Below are positions 24,163 through 32,055 of a DNA stretch of 39,904 bases, one piece after another. How positions within the stretch are numbered: position 1 is the stretch's first letter; each line of letters begins with the position of its first letter. The position numbers and the translations under genes are program-made. The notes under the pieces are model-generated. The model was not told where the DNA came from and searched no databases. It saw only the letters and a list, made by a program, of their open reading frames with translations. Location of the stretch: NCBI GenBank assembly GCA_947175555.1, contig CAMWNK010000013.1:1-39904 (forward strand). The letters run 5' to 3'. The stretch is from an uncultured Clostridia bacterium (GTDB taxonomy: Bacteria > Bacillota > Clostridia > Christensenellales > UBA3700).

Positions 24163-25563
24163 TTAGAATACGCCGAAGCATGACAGCAATACGCCCGCCG
24201 CGACAGCCGAGCCGATAACGCCCGACACGTTAGGTCCCATAGCGTGCATCAACAGGTAGTTATTGGGGTTCTCTTCCTGTCCCACGTTATGAGCTATACG
24301 CGCCGCCATAGGCACGGCTGATACGCCTGCCGCACCGATAAGCGGATTGATTTTTCCCTTCGTGAGGAAGCTCATCAACTTTCCTATAAGCACGCCGCAG
24401 CCTGTACCTACTCCGAACGCGAACACGCCTATGCACATAATGAGCAATGTCTGTACGGTAAGGAAGGTAGACGCAGTAGCTTTAGAGCCTACAAGCACGC
24501 CAAGCAATATAGTAATTATATTGATAAGCTCGTTGCTTGCCGTCTTGGTAAGTCTGGGCACAACGCCCGACTCGCGGAAGAGGTTGCCCAGCATCAGCAT
24601 GCCCAAGAGCGGCAACGCAGAAGGCAACAGCACGCCGACTATACCCGTAACGACCAAGGGGAAGATGACCTTCTCCGTTTTGGATACGGGACGGAGCTGC
24701 TCCATGACAATGCCCCTCTCCTTCTTGGTGGTAAGCAGCTTCATGATAGGCGGCTGAATGACTTTAATAAGAGCCATGTACGAGTACGCCGCAACCGCTA
24801 TGGAAGCGAGCAACTCGGGCGCGAGCTTGGTCGTAACGTAAATAGCCGTAGGACCGTCCGCGCCGCCTATGATACCGATAGCGGCAGCCTGCTCTCCCGT
24901 AAAGCCTATCTCTATTGCGATAATAAAGGTTACGAATATTCCTACCTGAGCCGCAGCTCCCATAATCATACTCTTGGGGTTGGCTATCAACGGACCGAAG
25001 TCTGTCATTGCGCCTATACCTAAGAATATCAACGGAGGATAAATAACCCACTCTACGCCCTTGTAGAGATAGAAGAACAATCCGAAATTATCAACAACCT
25101 GATGACTTACAGCTACGTTGCTTACGCTGCCGAGCAAGTCGGGATTGGCGCCTACGAGATAATCGCTTATCCTCTCGACGAGATTTGCCTCGCTGATGGC
25201 GCTCCAATCTACCCCGGGCATCTCGCCGATGAGACTTGCAGCCATCTCCCTAAGCTGATCTACCGTACCGCTTGCAAGCGTGGCGTTGGTCAGCTCGTTA
25301 GTAAAGACGTAACCGTATGTACCGTACAAGATATTGTACGATCCGGGGATGTTGATTATAAACATTCCGAAACCTATGGCGAGCAATAAGTTGGGTTCAA
25401 ACTCCTTATATACCGCCAGATATATCAGAACGCATGCTATAACCAGCATTATTAAATTCTGCCATAATGCGCCGCTCTCCGTCATAAAGCCTGTGCTGTG
25501 CCACAGCGTCTCCATGGCTTTTACGAAGTCGAACGACGATAATGACGTAAAAATATCTACCAT
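24163..25563 (-). CDS. oadB: OadB-type Na+-pumping decarboxylase beta subunit
   Basis: A 466-residue membrane protein that decarboxylates carboxybiotin and exports Na+. Characteristic segments: IYPPLIFLGIGAMTDFGPLIANPKSM, IIGGADGPTAIYVTTKLAPELL (key Asp in GGADGPT), KVIFPLVVTGIVG, LGVLVGSKATAS, NPLIGAAGVSAVP and GPNVSGVIGSAVAAG. Between the first spans (FIINIPG) and GLFFYLYKGVEW, where the usual protein has a short loop, there are about 65 extra residues (TNELTNATLASG to NVAVSHQ, roughly 88-152), probably outside the cell or in a loop. It works with the BCCP and carboxyltransferases of the operon. Confidence 0.95.
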   Translation of the reverse strand: MVDIFTSLSSFDFVKAMETLWHSTGFMTESGALWQNLIMLVIACVLIYLAVYKEFEPNLLLAIGFGMFIINIPGSYNILYGTYGYVFTNELTNATLASGTVDQLREMAASLIGEMPGVDWSAISEANLVERISDYLVGANPDLLGSVSNVAVSHQVVDNFGLFFYLYKGVEWVIYPPLIFLGIGAMTDFGPLIANPKSMIMGAAAQVGIFVTFIIAIEIGFTGEQAAAIGIIGGADGPTAIYVTTKLAPELLASIAVAAYSYMALIKVIQPPIMKLLTTKKERGIVMEQLRPVSKTEKVIFPLVVTGIVGVLLPSALPLLGMLMLGNLFRESGVVPRLTKTASNELINIITILLGVLVGSKATASTFLTVQTLLIMCIGVFAFGVGTGCGVLIGKLMSFLTKGKINPLIGAAGVSAVPMAARIAHNVGQEENPNNYLLMHAMGPNVSGVIGSAVAAGVLLSCFGVF

Positions 25564-25582
25564 TATGCGACCTCCAAGCTAC

Positions 25583-25942
25583 TTATGCTATTGTGCACAG
25601 TACAGCTCCGGTATCTACGTTATTACCCTCGCTTGCGGAGTAATTGACTACTCCGTCGCAAGGAGCTACGACGGGTGTATCCATCTTCATAGCTTCGAGT
25701 ATTACTACGGTATCTCCGTTCTTAACGGTTGCGCCGTTGGCAAAGCAAAGTTTCTTAACAAGTCCGGGCATAGGGGACTTAACGGGCTTACCTGCTCCGA
25801 CATTAGCCGCGGGAGCGGGAGCTGCCGCCGCAGGAGCGGGTGCAACCGCCTGCGCCACGGGCGCGACGCTGACAGATCCGCCTACTTCCTCTACCTCTAC
25901 GGCATAAGACTTGCCGTTAACATTAACATTGAACTTACGCAT
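25583..25942 (-). CDS. Biotin carboxyl carrier protein (1.3S / gamma-type)
   Basis: A 119-residue biotinyl carrier. The C-terminal lipoyl/biotinyl domain (about 48-119) carries the target Lys in EAMKMD, with VKSPMPGLVKKLCFANGATV upstream. Residues 20-50 are a flexible Ala/Pro linker. The N-terminus (MRKFNVNVNGKSYAVEVEE) is typical of the small BCCP that partners decarboxylases and transcarboxylases. It would carry CO2 between the two carboxyltransferases and OadB. A Shine-Dalgarno AAGGAGAA precedes ATG 25942. Confidence 0.95.
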   Translation of the reverse strand: MRKFNVNVNGKSYAVEVEEVGGSVSVAPVAQAVAPAPAAAAPAPAANVGAGKPVKSPMPGLVKKLCFANGATVKNGDTVVILEAMKMDTPVVAPCDGVVNYSASEGNNVDTGAVLCTIA

Positions 25943-25973
25943 AATATTTCTCCTTGATGATAATTTCCTTAAT

Positions 25974-26486
25974 TTATATTGATTTTACTCTTTTTACCGA
26001 TTTTACCTTAAACTTAAGATCGGAAAGCTCCACCGTCTCGCTCTGCGTACTCATCACAGCGTATACCGCCGCAATGACCGCTGCAATCTCATCGTCGTCG
26101 CAATCCGAAGTTATAGGTTGAATAGCGGCGGCTTGACTGCCCGTCTCGACTGCATTGCTCTGCGCCTTGGCTGCCTTGCGGCTTGCTTTGACTTGAGATA
26201 TCTTATCCGATAGCTTAGCCGATAATTTAGAAGATACTTCCATTATCTTTCTTACCAGCACGACAAGCGTAATAAGTATAATCAGCAGTACGAAAACCAC
26301 CAATATACCCAAAGCAGCGACCAGTATACCCGTTACGAAACGCTGTCCGCCCGACTGCGAGCCTATCTCCAGCGAATCGCCGTTGCTTGCGTCCCTGATA
26401 GCGCAACCTGATAATGCTACTACGGACAGAGCTATTATCAAGGCAAGCGCTACAGCGAGTATGATAAATTTCTTTTTATTATTCAT
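25974..26486 (-). CDS. OadG-like small membrane subunit
   Basis: A 170-residue protein with a hydrophobic N-terminal segment (IILAVALALIIALSVVALSG, with Cys 28 in a LSGC lipobox-like context), a second membrane span (TGILVAALGILVVFVLLIILITLVVLV, as in OadG), then a basic region, an acidic stretch and an ATP-synthase-like tail AAVIAAVYAVMS. OadG proteins anchor and assemble the decarboxylase. Standard OadG has only one span, so the additional leader may be a lipoprotein signal. Position between BCCP and the carboxyltransferase supports the role. Confidence 0.8.
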   Translation of the reverse strand: MNNKKKFIILAVALALIIALSVVALSGCAIRDASNGDSLEIGSQSGGQRFVTGILVAALGILVVFVLLIILITLVVLVRKIMEVSSKLSAKLSDKISQVKASRKAAKAQSNAVETGSQAAAIQPITSDCDDDEIAAVIAAVYAVMSTQSETVELSDLKFKVKSVKRVKSI

Positions 26487-26500
26487 ACATCACCTACCGA

Positions 26501-27904
26501 TTAAATGCCGAGCAACATCATGAGAGCGGAGCTCAGATAAGGTCTGAGATTCTTTGCATCGATTACGTTATCGAGATAGCCGTCCTTAGCGGCGGTCAAA
26601 GGCGACGCGTGATCGGTAGCGAACAGCTTCTCGAGCTTTTCTCTCTGAGAATTGCCCTTCTTGAGCTCTTCGGTGTAGAAGACGTTAACGCCCGTCTCGC
26701 TCGTTACGGGAGCAATCTGAGCTGCAGCAGTAGCTACGGTATAGTCAAATCCTACCGCCTTGCTCATGAGCGCGCTGTAAGCAACGCCTATCGCATTGCC
26801 GCATGCAACGCCTATCATAGGATGCGAGTAGGTTGCCATTGACTTGAATACGCCAGCAAGTTTAATCGAAAAGCCCTTGACTTCTTCCTCAAGCGAAGGA
26901 TTGACACCCTTGCTGTCGACAAGTGTAACTAAAGGCAATCCAAAAGCGTCGGCCTTAGCGATAAAAGACGTTATCTTTTCCAATCCCTGCTCGCTTACGT
27001 ATCCGTCGTTGACGTTACTATCTGTAGCGATAACGGCTGTAGAGATACCGTTCACCTTAGTAAAGGCGCATCTCACGTCGTCAGCCCATCCGTCGCAATA
27101 AGCAAGGTACTTGCCGTCGTCGCAAATAGCCTTAAGAGCGGCGTCTACGCCGTACGCCTTGGACAGAGCGGGAGCAATCCTGTTGGGATCGTCGTCCGAC
27201 TCATCTTCTTCGCTGTCGGAAATGTTCAATACGTTGAATAAAGCGGCAATCTTACCTTTGAGCTCGGCATTGGTCGAATACACGTCTTGAGCCACGTTGC
27301 CGCAAGACTTATAAGCCTCATAGCCTGCAATCTTATTGAGTTTGGGCACGCTTGAAAACTTGGAGGCGTGATACATGGGAGAATTGACCGACATGACGGC
27401 ATTCTTGCTCATCAGCACGTAGTCTGCCATAGACGCATAAGCCGCGCTCATACCTACAGCCACTCCGTTGATAACGCATATGTGAGGTATGCTGTCGGAC
27501 GCGTCCGCCGCCGCGGCTATGATATCGGCATAAGCCTCCATAACGCTGACGCCCTCGTCCACTCTTGCTCCCGAACAGTCAAGCACGGATATAAGAGGCG
27601 TGCCACTCTTGCACGCTCTTTCGATACATTTTCTGATCTTTTTAGCGGATGCCGCTCCGATGCTGCCCTTCATCACGTCGGCATTCTGCGCGAAAATATG
27701 TACGGGAGTACCCTCGATAGAAGCATAACCCGTTACGACACCCTCGCCAAGCGCTGTTTCCGCGCTATCGAAAGCCGCGCCTACTACAAAAGCGTCGGTC
27801 TCGACGAAAGAACCCGCGTCAACTATACCGTCGATAAGGCCTTGTGCCTTTGCACTTGCCTTCTCTACCGCAGTCTGAGCCGACAAAAGTTCCTTACTGT
27901 TCAT
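26501..27904 (-). CDS. Acyl-CoA carboxyltransferase (12S/MmdA/PccB-type)
   Basis: A 467-residue carboxyltransferase of the crotonase-like family used by methylmalonyl-CoA decarboxylase, propionyl-CoA carboxylase and the 12S part of transcarboxylase. Visible: GVVTGYASIEGTPVHIFAQNAD, GTPLISVLDCSGARVDEGV, HICVINGVAVGMSAAYASMADYVLM (oxyanion-hole Gly-rich turn), and a C-terminal half with LPLVTLVDSKGVNPSLEEE and GVACGNAIGVAYSALM. It is shorter than the usual 510 residues. Start ATG 27904 (MNSKELL) follows GGAGG; the longer frame from 27979 overlaps the leader. First gene of the operon. The acyl-CoA substrate cannot be read from the sequence. Confidence 0.9.
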   Translation of the reverse strand: MNSKELLSAQTAVEKASAKAQGLIDGIVDAGSFVETDAFVVGAAFDSAETALGEGVVTGYASIEGTPVHIFAQNADVMKGSIGAASAKKIRKCIERACKSGTPLISVLDCSGARVDEGVSVMEAYADIIAAAADASDSIPHICVINGVAVGMSAAYASMADYVLMSKNAVMSVNSPMYHASKFSSVPKLNKIAGYEAYKSCGNVAQDVYSTNAELKGKIAALFNVLNISDSEEDESDDDPNRIAPALSKAYGVDAALKAICDDGKYLAYCDGWADDVRCAFTKVNGISTAVIATDSNVNDGYVSEQGLEKITSFIAKADAFGLPLVTLVDSKGVNPSLEEEVKGFSIKLAGVFKSMATYSHPMIGVACGNAIGVAYSALMSKAVGFDYTVATAAAQIAPVTSETGVNVFYTEELKKGNSQREKLEKLFATDHASPLTAAKDGYLDNVIDAKNLRPYLSSALMMLLGI

Positions 27905-27940
27905 ATCGTTAACCTCCAATAATCGGTTTATAATCTTATT

Positions 27941-27955
27941 GCAATGCCGCATTGC
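27941..27955. promoter_or_regulatory. 15-bp palindrome in the operon leader
   Basis: GCAATGC-C-GCATTGC (27941-27955), perfect 7-base arms around one base, lying between the promoter and the first gene of the carboxyltransferase operon. It suits a dimeric repressor or a short hairpin in the leader. Confidence 0.55.
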
Positions 27956-27986
27956 CGATATATCAGCCATAATACGCATTGTACTA

Positions 27987-28015
27987 ATTATATTAGTTTG
28001 TTAAATTTTTTTCAA
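27987..28015 (-). promoter_or_regulatory. Promoter of the carboxyltransferase/Na+ pump operon
   Basis: On the minus strand, TTGAAA (28015-28010), 17-base spacer, TATAAT (27992-27987). The start is expected near 27980, giving a leader of about 75 bases. Confidence 0.75.
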
Positions 28016-28174
28016 GCAAATTAGAGGCGTTTAAGCCTAAAATTATTAATTGTTTCGATTGATGTTTGTATGTGAAAATTTTTGGGCAATTCAGAGCGAG
28101 CCGCGCCGCGCTCGCGCGATTAAATATTGATATTTTATAACTGAAATTTATAGCAAATCAAAAGCGCAATAATA

Positions 28175-28888
28175 TCACAGTTTTTTGAGATAATCTATCT
28201 CGTCGTCGTGCAGATAGCGCCACGCGCCCCTTGCAAGACCGCCGAGCTTAAGCTGTCCGATCGCCACCCTCTTGAGAAATACGACGTTGCGCTCTACCGC
28301 CTCTATCATCTTTCTTATCTGTCTGTTCCTGCCCTCGGTGATGGTTATCTCCAATCTTGCGTCCTTTTCCGACTGCTCTTTTAGCTTAACGCGGCATCTT
28401 TTGGTCATTTTGCCGTCAATCATCACGCCTTTTCTCAGCTTGGCAAGGATATGCTCGGGGAATTCGCCCTCTGCCTTTACTATGTAAGTCTTGGGGATTT
28501 CCGACGAGGGATGAGTCAGCTTGTACGCCAAATCTCCGTCGTTGGTCAAAAGCAACAGCCCTTCGGAGTCGTAGTCGAGCCTGCCTACGGGGACTAAAGC
28601 GGGTATATCCTTATCTATATAGTCGAATACCGTCTTGCGTCCCTTATCGTCTTTTACCGAAGTTATGCAGCCCTTGGGCTTATACATCATTATATAGGTG
28701 AATCTGCTGACGGGAACTACCTTGATATCGTCGACTGTAACGGTATCGTTGTCCGTATTGACGGTAAAACCCAAGGTATCGACCACCTTGCCGTTGACCT
28801 TAACCCTGCCCTGCGCTATATATTCGTCGGCTTTACGACGGGACGCCGTCCCGCACGATGCCAAATATTTGTTTAGTCTTTCCGTCAT
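28175..28888 (-). CDS. rluB: Pseudouridine synthase, RsuA/RluB family
   Basis: A 237-residue 23S rRNA pseudouridine synthase. It has an N-terminal S4 domain (ERLNKYLASCGTASRRKADEYIAQGRVKVNG). The catalytic core carries GRLDYDSEGLLLLTNDG (catalytic Asp). ITEGRNRQIRKMIEAV and FLKRVAIGQLKLG follow. The family N-terminus requires the start at ATG 28888, which lies 56 bases inside the end of the upstream dacA-like gene. The overlap therefore appears genuine. Last gene of a DUF2953-gerW-dacA-rluB unit. Confidence 0.95.
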   Translation of the reverse strand: MTERLNKYLASCGTASRRKADEYIAQGRVKVNGKVVDTLGFTVNTDNDTVTVDDIKVVPVSRFTYIMMYKPKGCITSVKDDKGRKTVFDYIDKDIPALVPVGRLDYDSEGLLLLTNDGDLAYKLTHPSSEIPKTYIVKAEGEFPEHILAKLRKGVMIDGKMTKRCRVKLKEQSEKDARLEITITEGRNRQIRKMIEAVERNVVFLKRVAIGQLKLGGLARGAWRYLHDDEIDYLKKL

Positions 28889-30041
28889 ACTCTACCTGCC
28901 AATCTCCGACGTAATGCCTTAGATAATCTAATTGCTCATCGGATGAGATATTATCCATAGTATACAAATCCGTCGAGAAAATCAACTGATTATCGCCGTA
29001 CACATTCATAACTCCCGCTTTACTACCTGCCGACAAAGGCAATTGTATATTCTCCTCGCAGATAAATTCATAGCTCAACGAGATATCTGCACTCTTATAT
29101 ATAGGATACGATACGTCTGTGTCTGCCGCAATCCTAATGCCCGAAGGCAAGGTAAATATCGGCTTGCCGCTCTCGGCAAATTTTATTGTAGTATACTTTG
29201 CAAAGACGTTATCCATCAACGACATGCTCTCGCCCCACATATCGGCTCTGTTGAGCACCACGCAAATAAGCTGCATACCGTCTCTTTCTGCCGCGCTGAC
29301 AAGGCATCTGCCCGCGCGCTTGGTAAATCCGGTCTTTACGCCGTTGCCGCCCTCGTATATTGATAACATCTTATTTTTATTATAGAATATCCTCTGCTCC
29401 GTCTCCTCTATAGCCTGCGTATCATGACGCTTACAAGATACTATCTGCTTGAAGCATTCGTTCTCGTAGGCGCGCGCGGTCATTATCGCCAAGTCGTACG
29501 CCGAAGTATAATGGTCATCGTCGTGCAGTCCGTGCGGATTGGTAAAGTGAGTATCGTTAAGTCCCAATCCCGCAGCATAGTCATTCATCATCTGTACGAA
29601 ATTATCCATACTTTTACCGACGTGCAACGCTATTGCAACCGCACTGTCGTTGCCCGATCTGAGCATCAGTCCGTATAACAAATCTATAAGTTTCAGCTTC
29701 TCTCCCGCCTTGAGATATATGCTCGAGCCCTCGACGCCCTCGGCTTCCTTAGGTATAGTTACGACTTGCTCTATGTCGCAATGCTCTATAGCTACTATTG
29801 CAGTAACAATCTTAGTCGTACTTGCCATAGGCAGCCTTTCGTGTATATTATCTCCGCTGAGCACTACCTTAGAGCTTGCTTCTATCACTATGCGAGACGA
29901 GCCTGTCTGCGCCGTAGCTATTTTACACCCTATGGTTATATTTGTAGAAATTATTATGAAAATCGAAATAATTAAGAATAGTTTCAGAAATATTTTTACT
30001 TTTTCATGGCTTTGATAGCAGCCTTTGCCAACTCTATCCAT
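28833..30041 (-). CDS. D-alanyl-D-alanine carboxypeptidase (DacA/DacB-like PBP)
   Basis: A 402-residue low-molecular-weight penicillin-binding protein (peptidase S11), which trims the terminal D-Ala of peptidoglycan stem peptides. Active-site motifs: STTK (SxxK, near residue 74), SGN (LRSGNDSAVA) and KTGFTKRAG. A signal peptide or anchor spans about residues 17-40. The C-terminal quarter fits a PBP5-type beta domain. ATG 30041 is supported by GAGGAAGG six bases upstream even though it overlaps gerW by 46 bases. In spore formers, related genes sit near rluB; cortex or cell-wall function possible. Confidence 0.94.
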   Translation of the reverse strand: MDRVGKGCYQSHEKVKIFLKLFLIISIFIIISTNITIGCKIATAQTGSSRIVIEASSKVVLSGDNIHERLPMASTTKIVTAIVAIEHCDIEQVVTIPKEAEGVEGSSIYLKAGEKLKLIDLLYGLMLRSGNDSAVAIALHVGKSMDNFVQMMNDYAAGLGLNDTHFTNPHGLHDDDHYTSAYDLAIMTARAYENECFKQIVSCKRHDTQAIEETEQRIFYNKNKMLSIYEGGNGVKTGFTKRAGRCLVSAAERDGMQLICVVLNRADMWGESMSLMDNVFAKYTTIKFAESGKPIFTLPSGIRIAADTDVSYPIYKSADISLSYEFICEENIQLPLSAGSKAGVMNVYGDNQLIFSTDLYTMDNISSDEQLDYLRHYVGDWQVEYDGKTKQIFGIVRDGVPS

Positions 30042-30352
30042 TTATTACCTTCCTCATCTTTATCGGCGGATGCGACGCTGTACTCGCCTCCTCTGCATAT
30101 TAGGAAGCCGCATGGCGTTATCGTTACGCCGCCGCCGCTAACCGTTGCAAAGGGGAACCTACCCGCCTCTTTGGGCTGAGTCTCGCTGTACTCGCCCCCT
30201 CCGCATACATAGCCCAAAGATATTTTACTATACGGCACGACGATAGTCTTATCGTCTACTACAACGGGTGAAGATATTATTCTCTCTCCGCTTGCTATAG
30301 TCTTGAGCTTTTCCAGCGTAATCCCCATTAAGTCCATAATATTATTTTCCAT
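29996..30352 (-). CDS. ytfJ: GerW family (YtfJ) sporulation protein
   Basis: A 118-residue GerW/YtfJ-family protein. Conserved core: GERIISSPVVVDDKTIVVPYSKISLGYVCGGGEY, GRFPFATVSGGGVTITPCGFL. Family members are made in the forespore of Bacilli and Clostridia and influence germination, though homologues also occur in non-sporulating relatives. It overlaps the DUF2953 gene by 11 bases and dacA by 46. The DUF2953-GerW pairing (ytfI-ytfJ in Bacillus) confirms the assignment. Confidence 0.93.
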   Translation of the reverse strand: MENNIMDLMGITLEKLKTIASGERIISSPVVVDDKTIVVPYSKISLGYVCGGGEYSETQPKEAGRFPFATVSGGGVTITPCGFLICRGGEYSVASADKDEEGNKWIELAKAAIKAMKK

Positions 30353-30926
30353 AGCTCAACCTCTTATCCCAATTTATAATGCGCAATAATCTCGCAATTA
30401 TTTGCAACATGCCCCACCCTATCGCAATATCGGCTTTGACCTTCATTACGCTTTTATCAAAGTCCGGCACGCATACTACCTCTGCCTTATCGTCTCTTAC
30501 TATCGGCGCCATTATGTTGAGCGCATTGACTATCACGGCATTGATGCCGCAATACAGCATGGCTGTATCTGCGCCCTCTCCCGCGCCTACGTAACATGCT
30601 ATATTCATTGATTTAAGCCTTATACCCTTTATACTGTTCATTGCGTCCGATAAGCTAAAGGGACGCTTTTTGATAGCGTCATTTGCTCTCGAGCTTGCCC
30701 TCAGCTTCCTGATGTCTCTGTTGCCCACCTGGCAGTACAGTACATCGTTCACCTTAAACAGTTTCACTTTTATTGCATGTATACGCGAAAATACGAATAT
30801 ATCGGCAGTTATATTGTCAAACTCGGAGTTATAATATATCTGCACTCTCACCCCGAGAGAGAAAAACAGTATAATAACCGTCAATATGACTGCCGCAATA
30901 AGCGACGTTGCGATAATAAGCGACAT
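30342..30926 (-). CDS. DUF2953 (YtfI-like) membrane protein
   Basis: A 194-residue protein with one N-terminal membrane span (IIATSLIAAVILTVIILFFSLG) and a beta-rich body (VRVQIYYNSEF, FSRIHAIKVKLFKVN, LYCGINAVIVNALNIM). It fits DUF2953, which typically lies next to gerW/ytfJ. Function unknown; sporulation-linked by context. No clear Shine-Dalgarno sequence precedes ATG 30926 (TAATTAATATAGT). First gene of the overlapping four-gene unit. Confidence 0.85.
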   Translation of the reverse strand: MSLIIATSLIAAVILTVIILFFSLGVRVQIYYNSEFDNITADIFVFSRIHAIKVKLFKVNDVLYCQVGNRDIRKLRASSRANDAIKKRPFSLSDAMNSIKGIRLKSMNIACYVGAGEGADTAMLYCGINAVIVNALNIMAPIVRDDKAEVVCVPDFDKSVMKVKADIAIGWGMLQIIARLLRIINWDKRLSYGK

Positions 30927-31278
30927 ACTATATTAATTAGCCAATATCGCGCAATTATTTATAATGTATGTTAATAAATGCAAAATTTTAATTAATCGAT
31001 TTAATATTAAATCTTTTGCTTAATTTTATAAGCTAATAACTTATTATTATATATATAAAATGCTCACAGTTATTAACAGTCTATTTATGCATCGAAATAT
31101 GAAAGTTGGTTTCGCCGCCTATTACTTATGATCAACAGAAACGTTTGGGGCAAATCCAACAAATGCTTATTATTGGGAAAATATCTCTCTTTACCACTCA
31201 AATGAAAAACTTAATCGAAACATCAAGCTAATATCGAATTTATCGTTTCAGATGCTTTACTTTAATGCTCTTACAATA
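30927..31278. other. AT-rich intergenic region
   Basis: Some 350 bases between the haem-type ABC transporter and the DUF2953 unit. No gene, RNA or clear terminator was found. The half near 30960-31075 is very AT-rich and must contain the DUF2953 promoter, but no consensus pair could be chosen with confidence. Confidence 0.6.
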
Positions 31279-32055
31279 TCAATTCAAGGTCTTAATCGGC
31301 AAAAAGTAATCCAAGCCCTCATATACGTTCAATCGTCTGCACTCAACGCCGTATACGTCCGCAATTAATTTTTCGTTGACAATATCATTTGCCGCTCCGC
31401 TTGTTACAATAGCTCCATCCTTCATAACTATTATGTCATCGCTGTAACTTAGCGCTTGATTGACATCGTGCAGCACCATAATAACAGTAATGCCCTTATC
31501 TCGGTTGATTTTCTTGACAATTTCCAACACTTCTAACTGATAGTACATATCAAGATAACTTGTCGGCTCGTCAAGAAAGAGAATTTCCGGTTGTTGACAC
31601 AGCGCCATTGCTATATACACTCGCTGCCGCTCGCCGCCGGACATGTTGCACAGCCTCTTGTCTTTCATATTCGCCAGTCCCGTATCTTCCAGCGACTGAG
31701 CTATGATTGCGTCATCATCGCTGCTGAGACTTCCAAAGCCGCTTTTATGCGGAACTCTGCCGTAAGATACAAATTCTTCAACACTCAAATCCCTGTTTCC
31801 GTCGTTTATCTGAAATACCGATGCAACTTTTTTTGCAAAAGCCTTGCCTTTGAGCAATCCTATCTCCTGTCCGTCAATCAAAATGTTGCCGCATTGCGGC
31901 TTATTAAGTTTAGTTAAAAGGCTGAGCAACGTGCTTTTTCCGCAACCGTTGGGACCGATTATCGACGTAATCTTCCCTTTGCCGATATTCGCTGACAAAT
32001 CGGTTATCAATATATTTTTTTTATCATACCCGAATTTAACGTGATTGATGTCCAT
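31279..32055 (-). CDS. FecE-type ABC transporter ATPase
   Basis: A 258-residue ATPase of the iron-siderophore/haem/cobalamin importer family. Walker A GPNGCGKSTL (about 35-44), Q-loop VFQINDG, signature MSGGERQRVYIAMAL, Walker B EILFLDEPTSYLD, H-loop VLHDVNQAL. ATG 32055 lies 20 bases inside the end of the permease gene. It powers the FecCD permease encoded upstream; the substrate is inferred from the IsdE-like binding protein to be haem. Confidence 0.95.
   Translation of the reverse strand: MDINHVKFGYDKKNILITDLSANIGKGKITSIIGPNGCGKSTLLSLLTKLNKPQCGNILIDGQEIGLLKGKAFAKKVASVFQINDGNRDLSVEEFVSYGRVPHKSGFGSLSSDDDAIIAQSLEDTGLANMKDKRLCNMSGGERQRVYIAMALCQQPEILFLDEPTSYLDMYYQLEVLEIVKKINRDKGITVIMVLHDVNQALSYSDDIIVMKDGAIVTSGAANDIVNEKLIADVYGVECRRLNVYEGLDYFLPIKTLN

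Noticed and set aside
28099..28119. GC-rich palindrome GCGAGC/GCTCGC after rluB
   Set aside because: No T tract on either strand and only a short stem. I could not decide between chance and a weak terminator.
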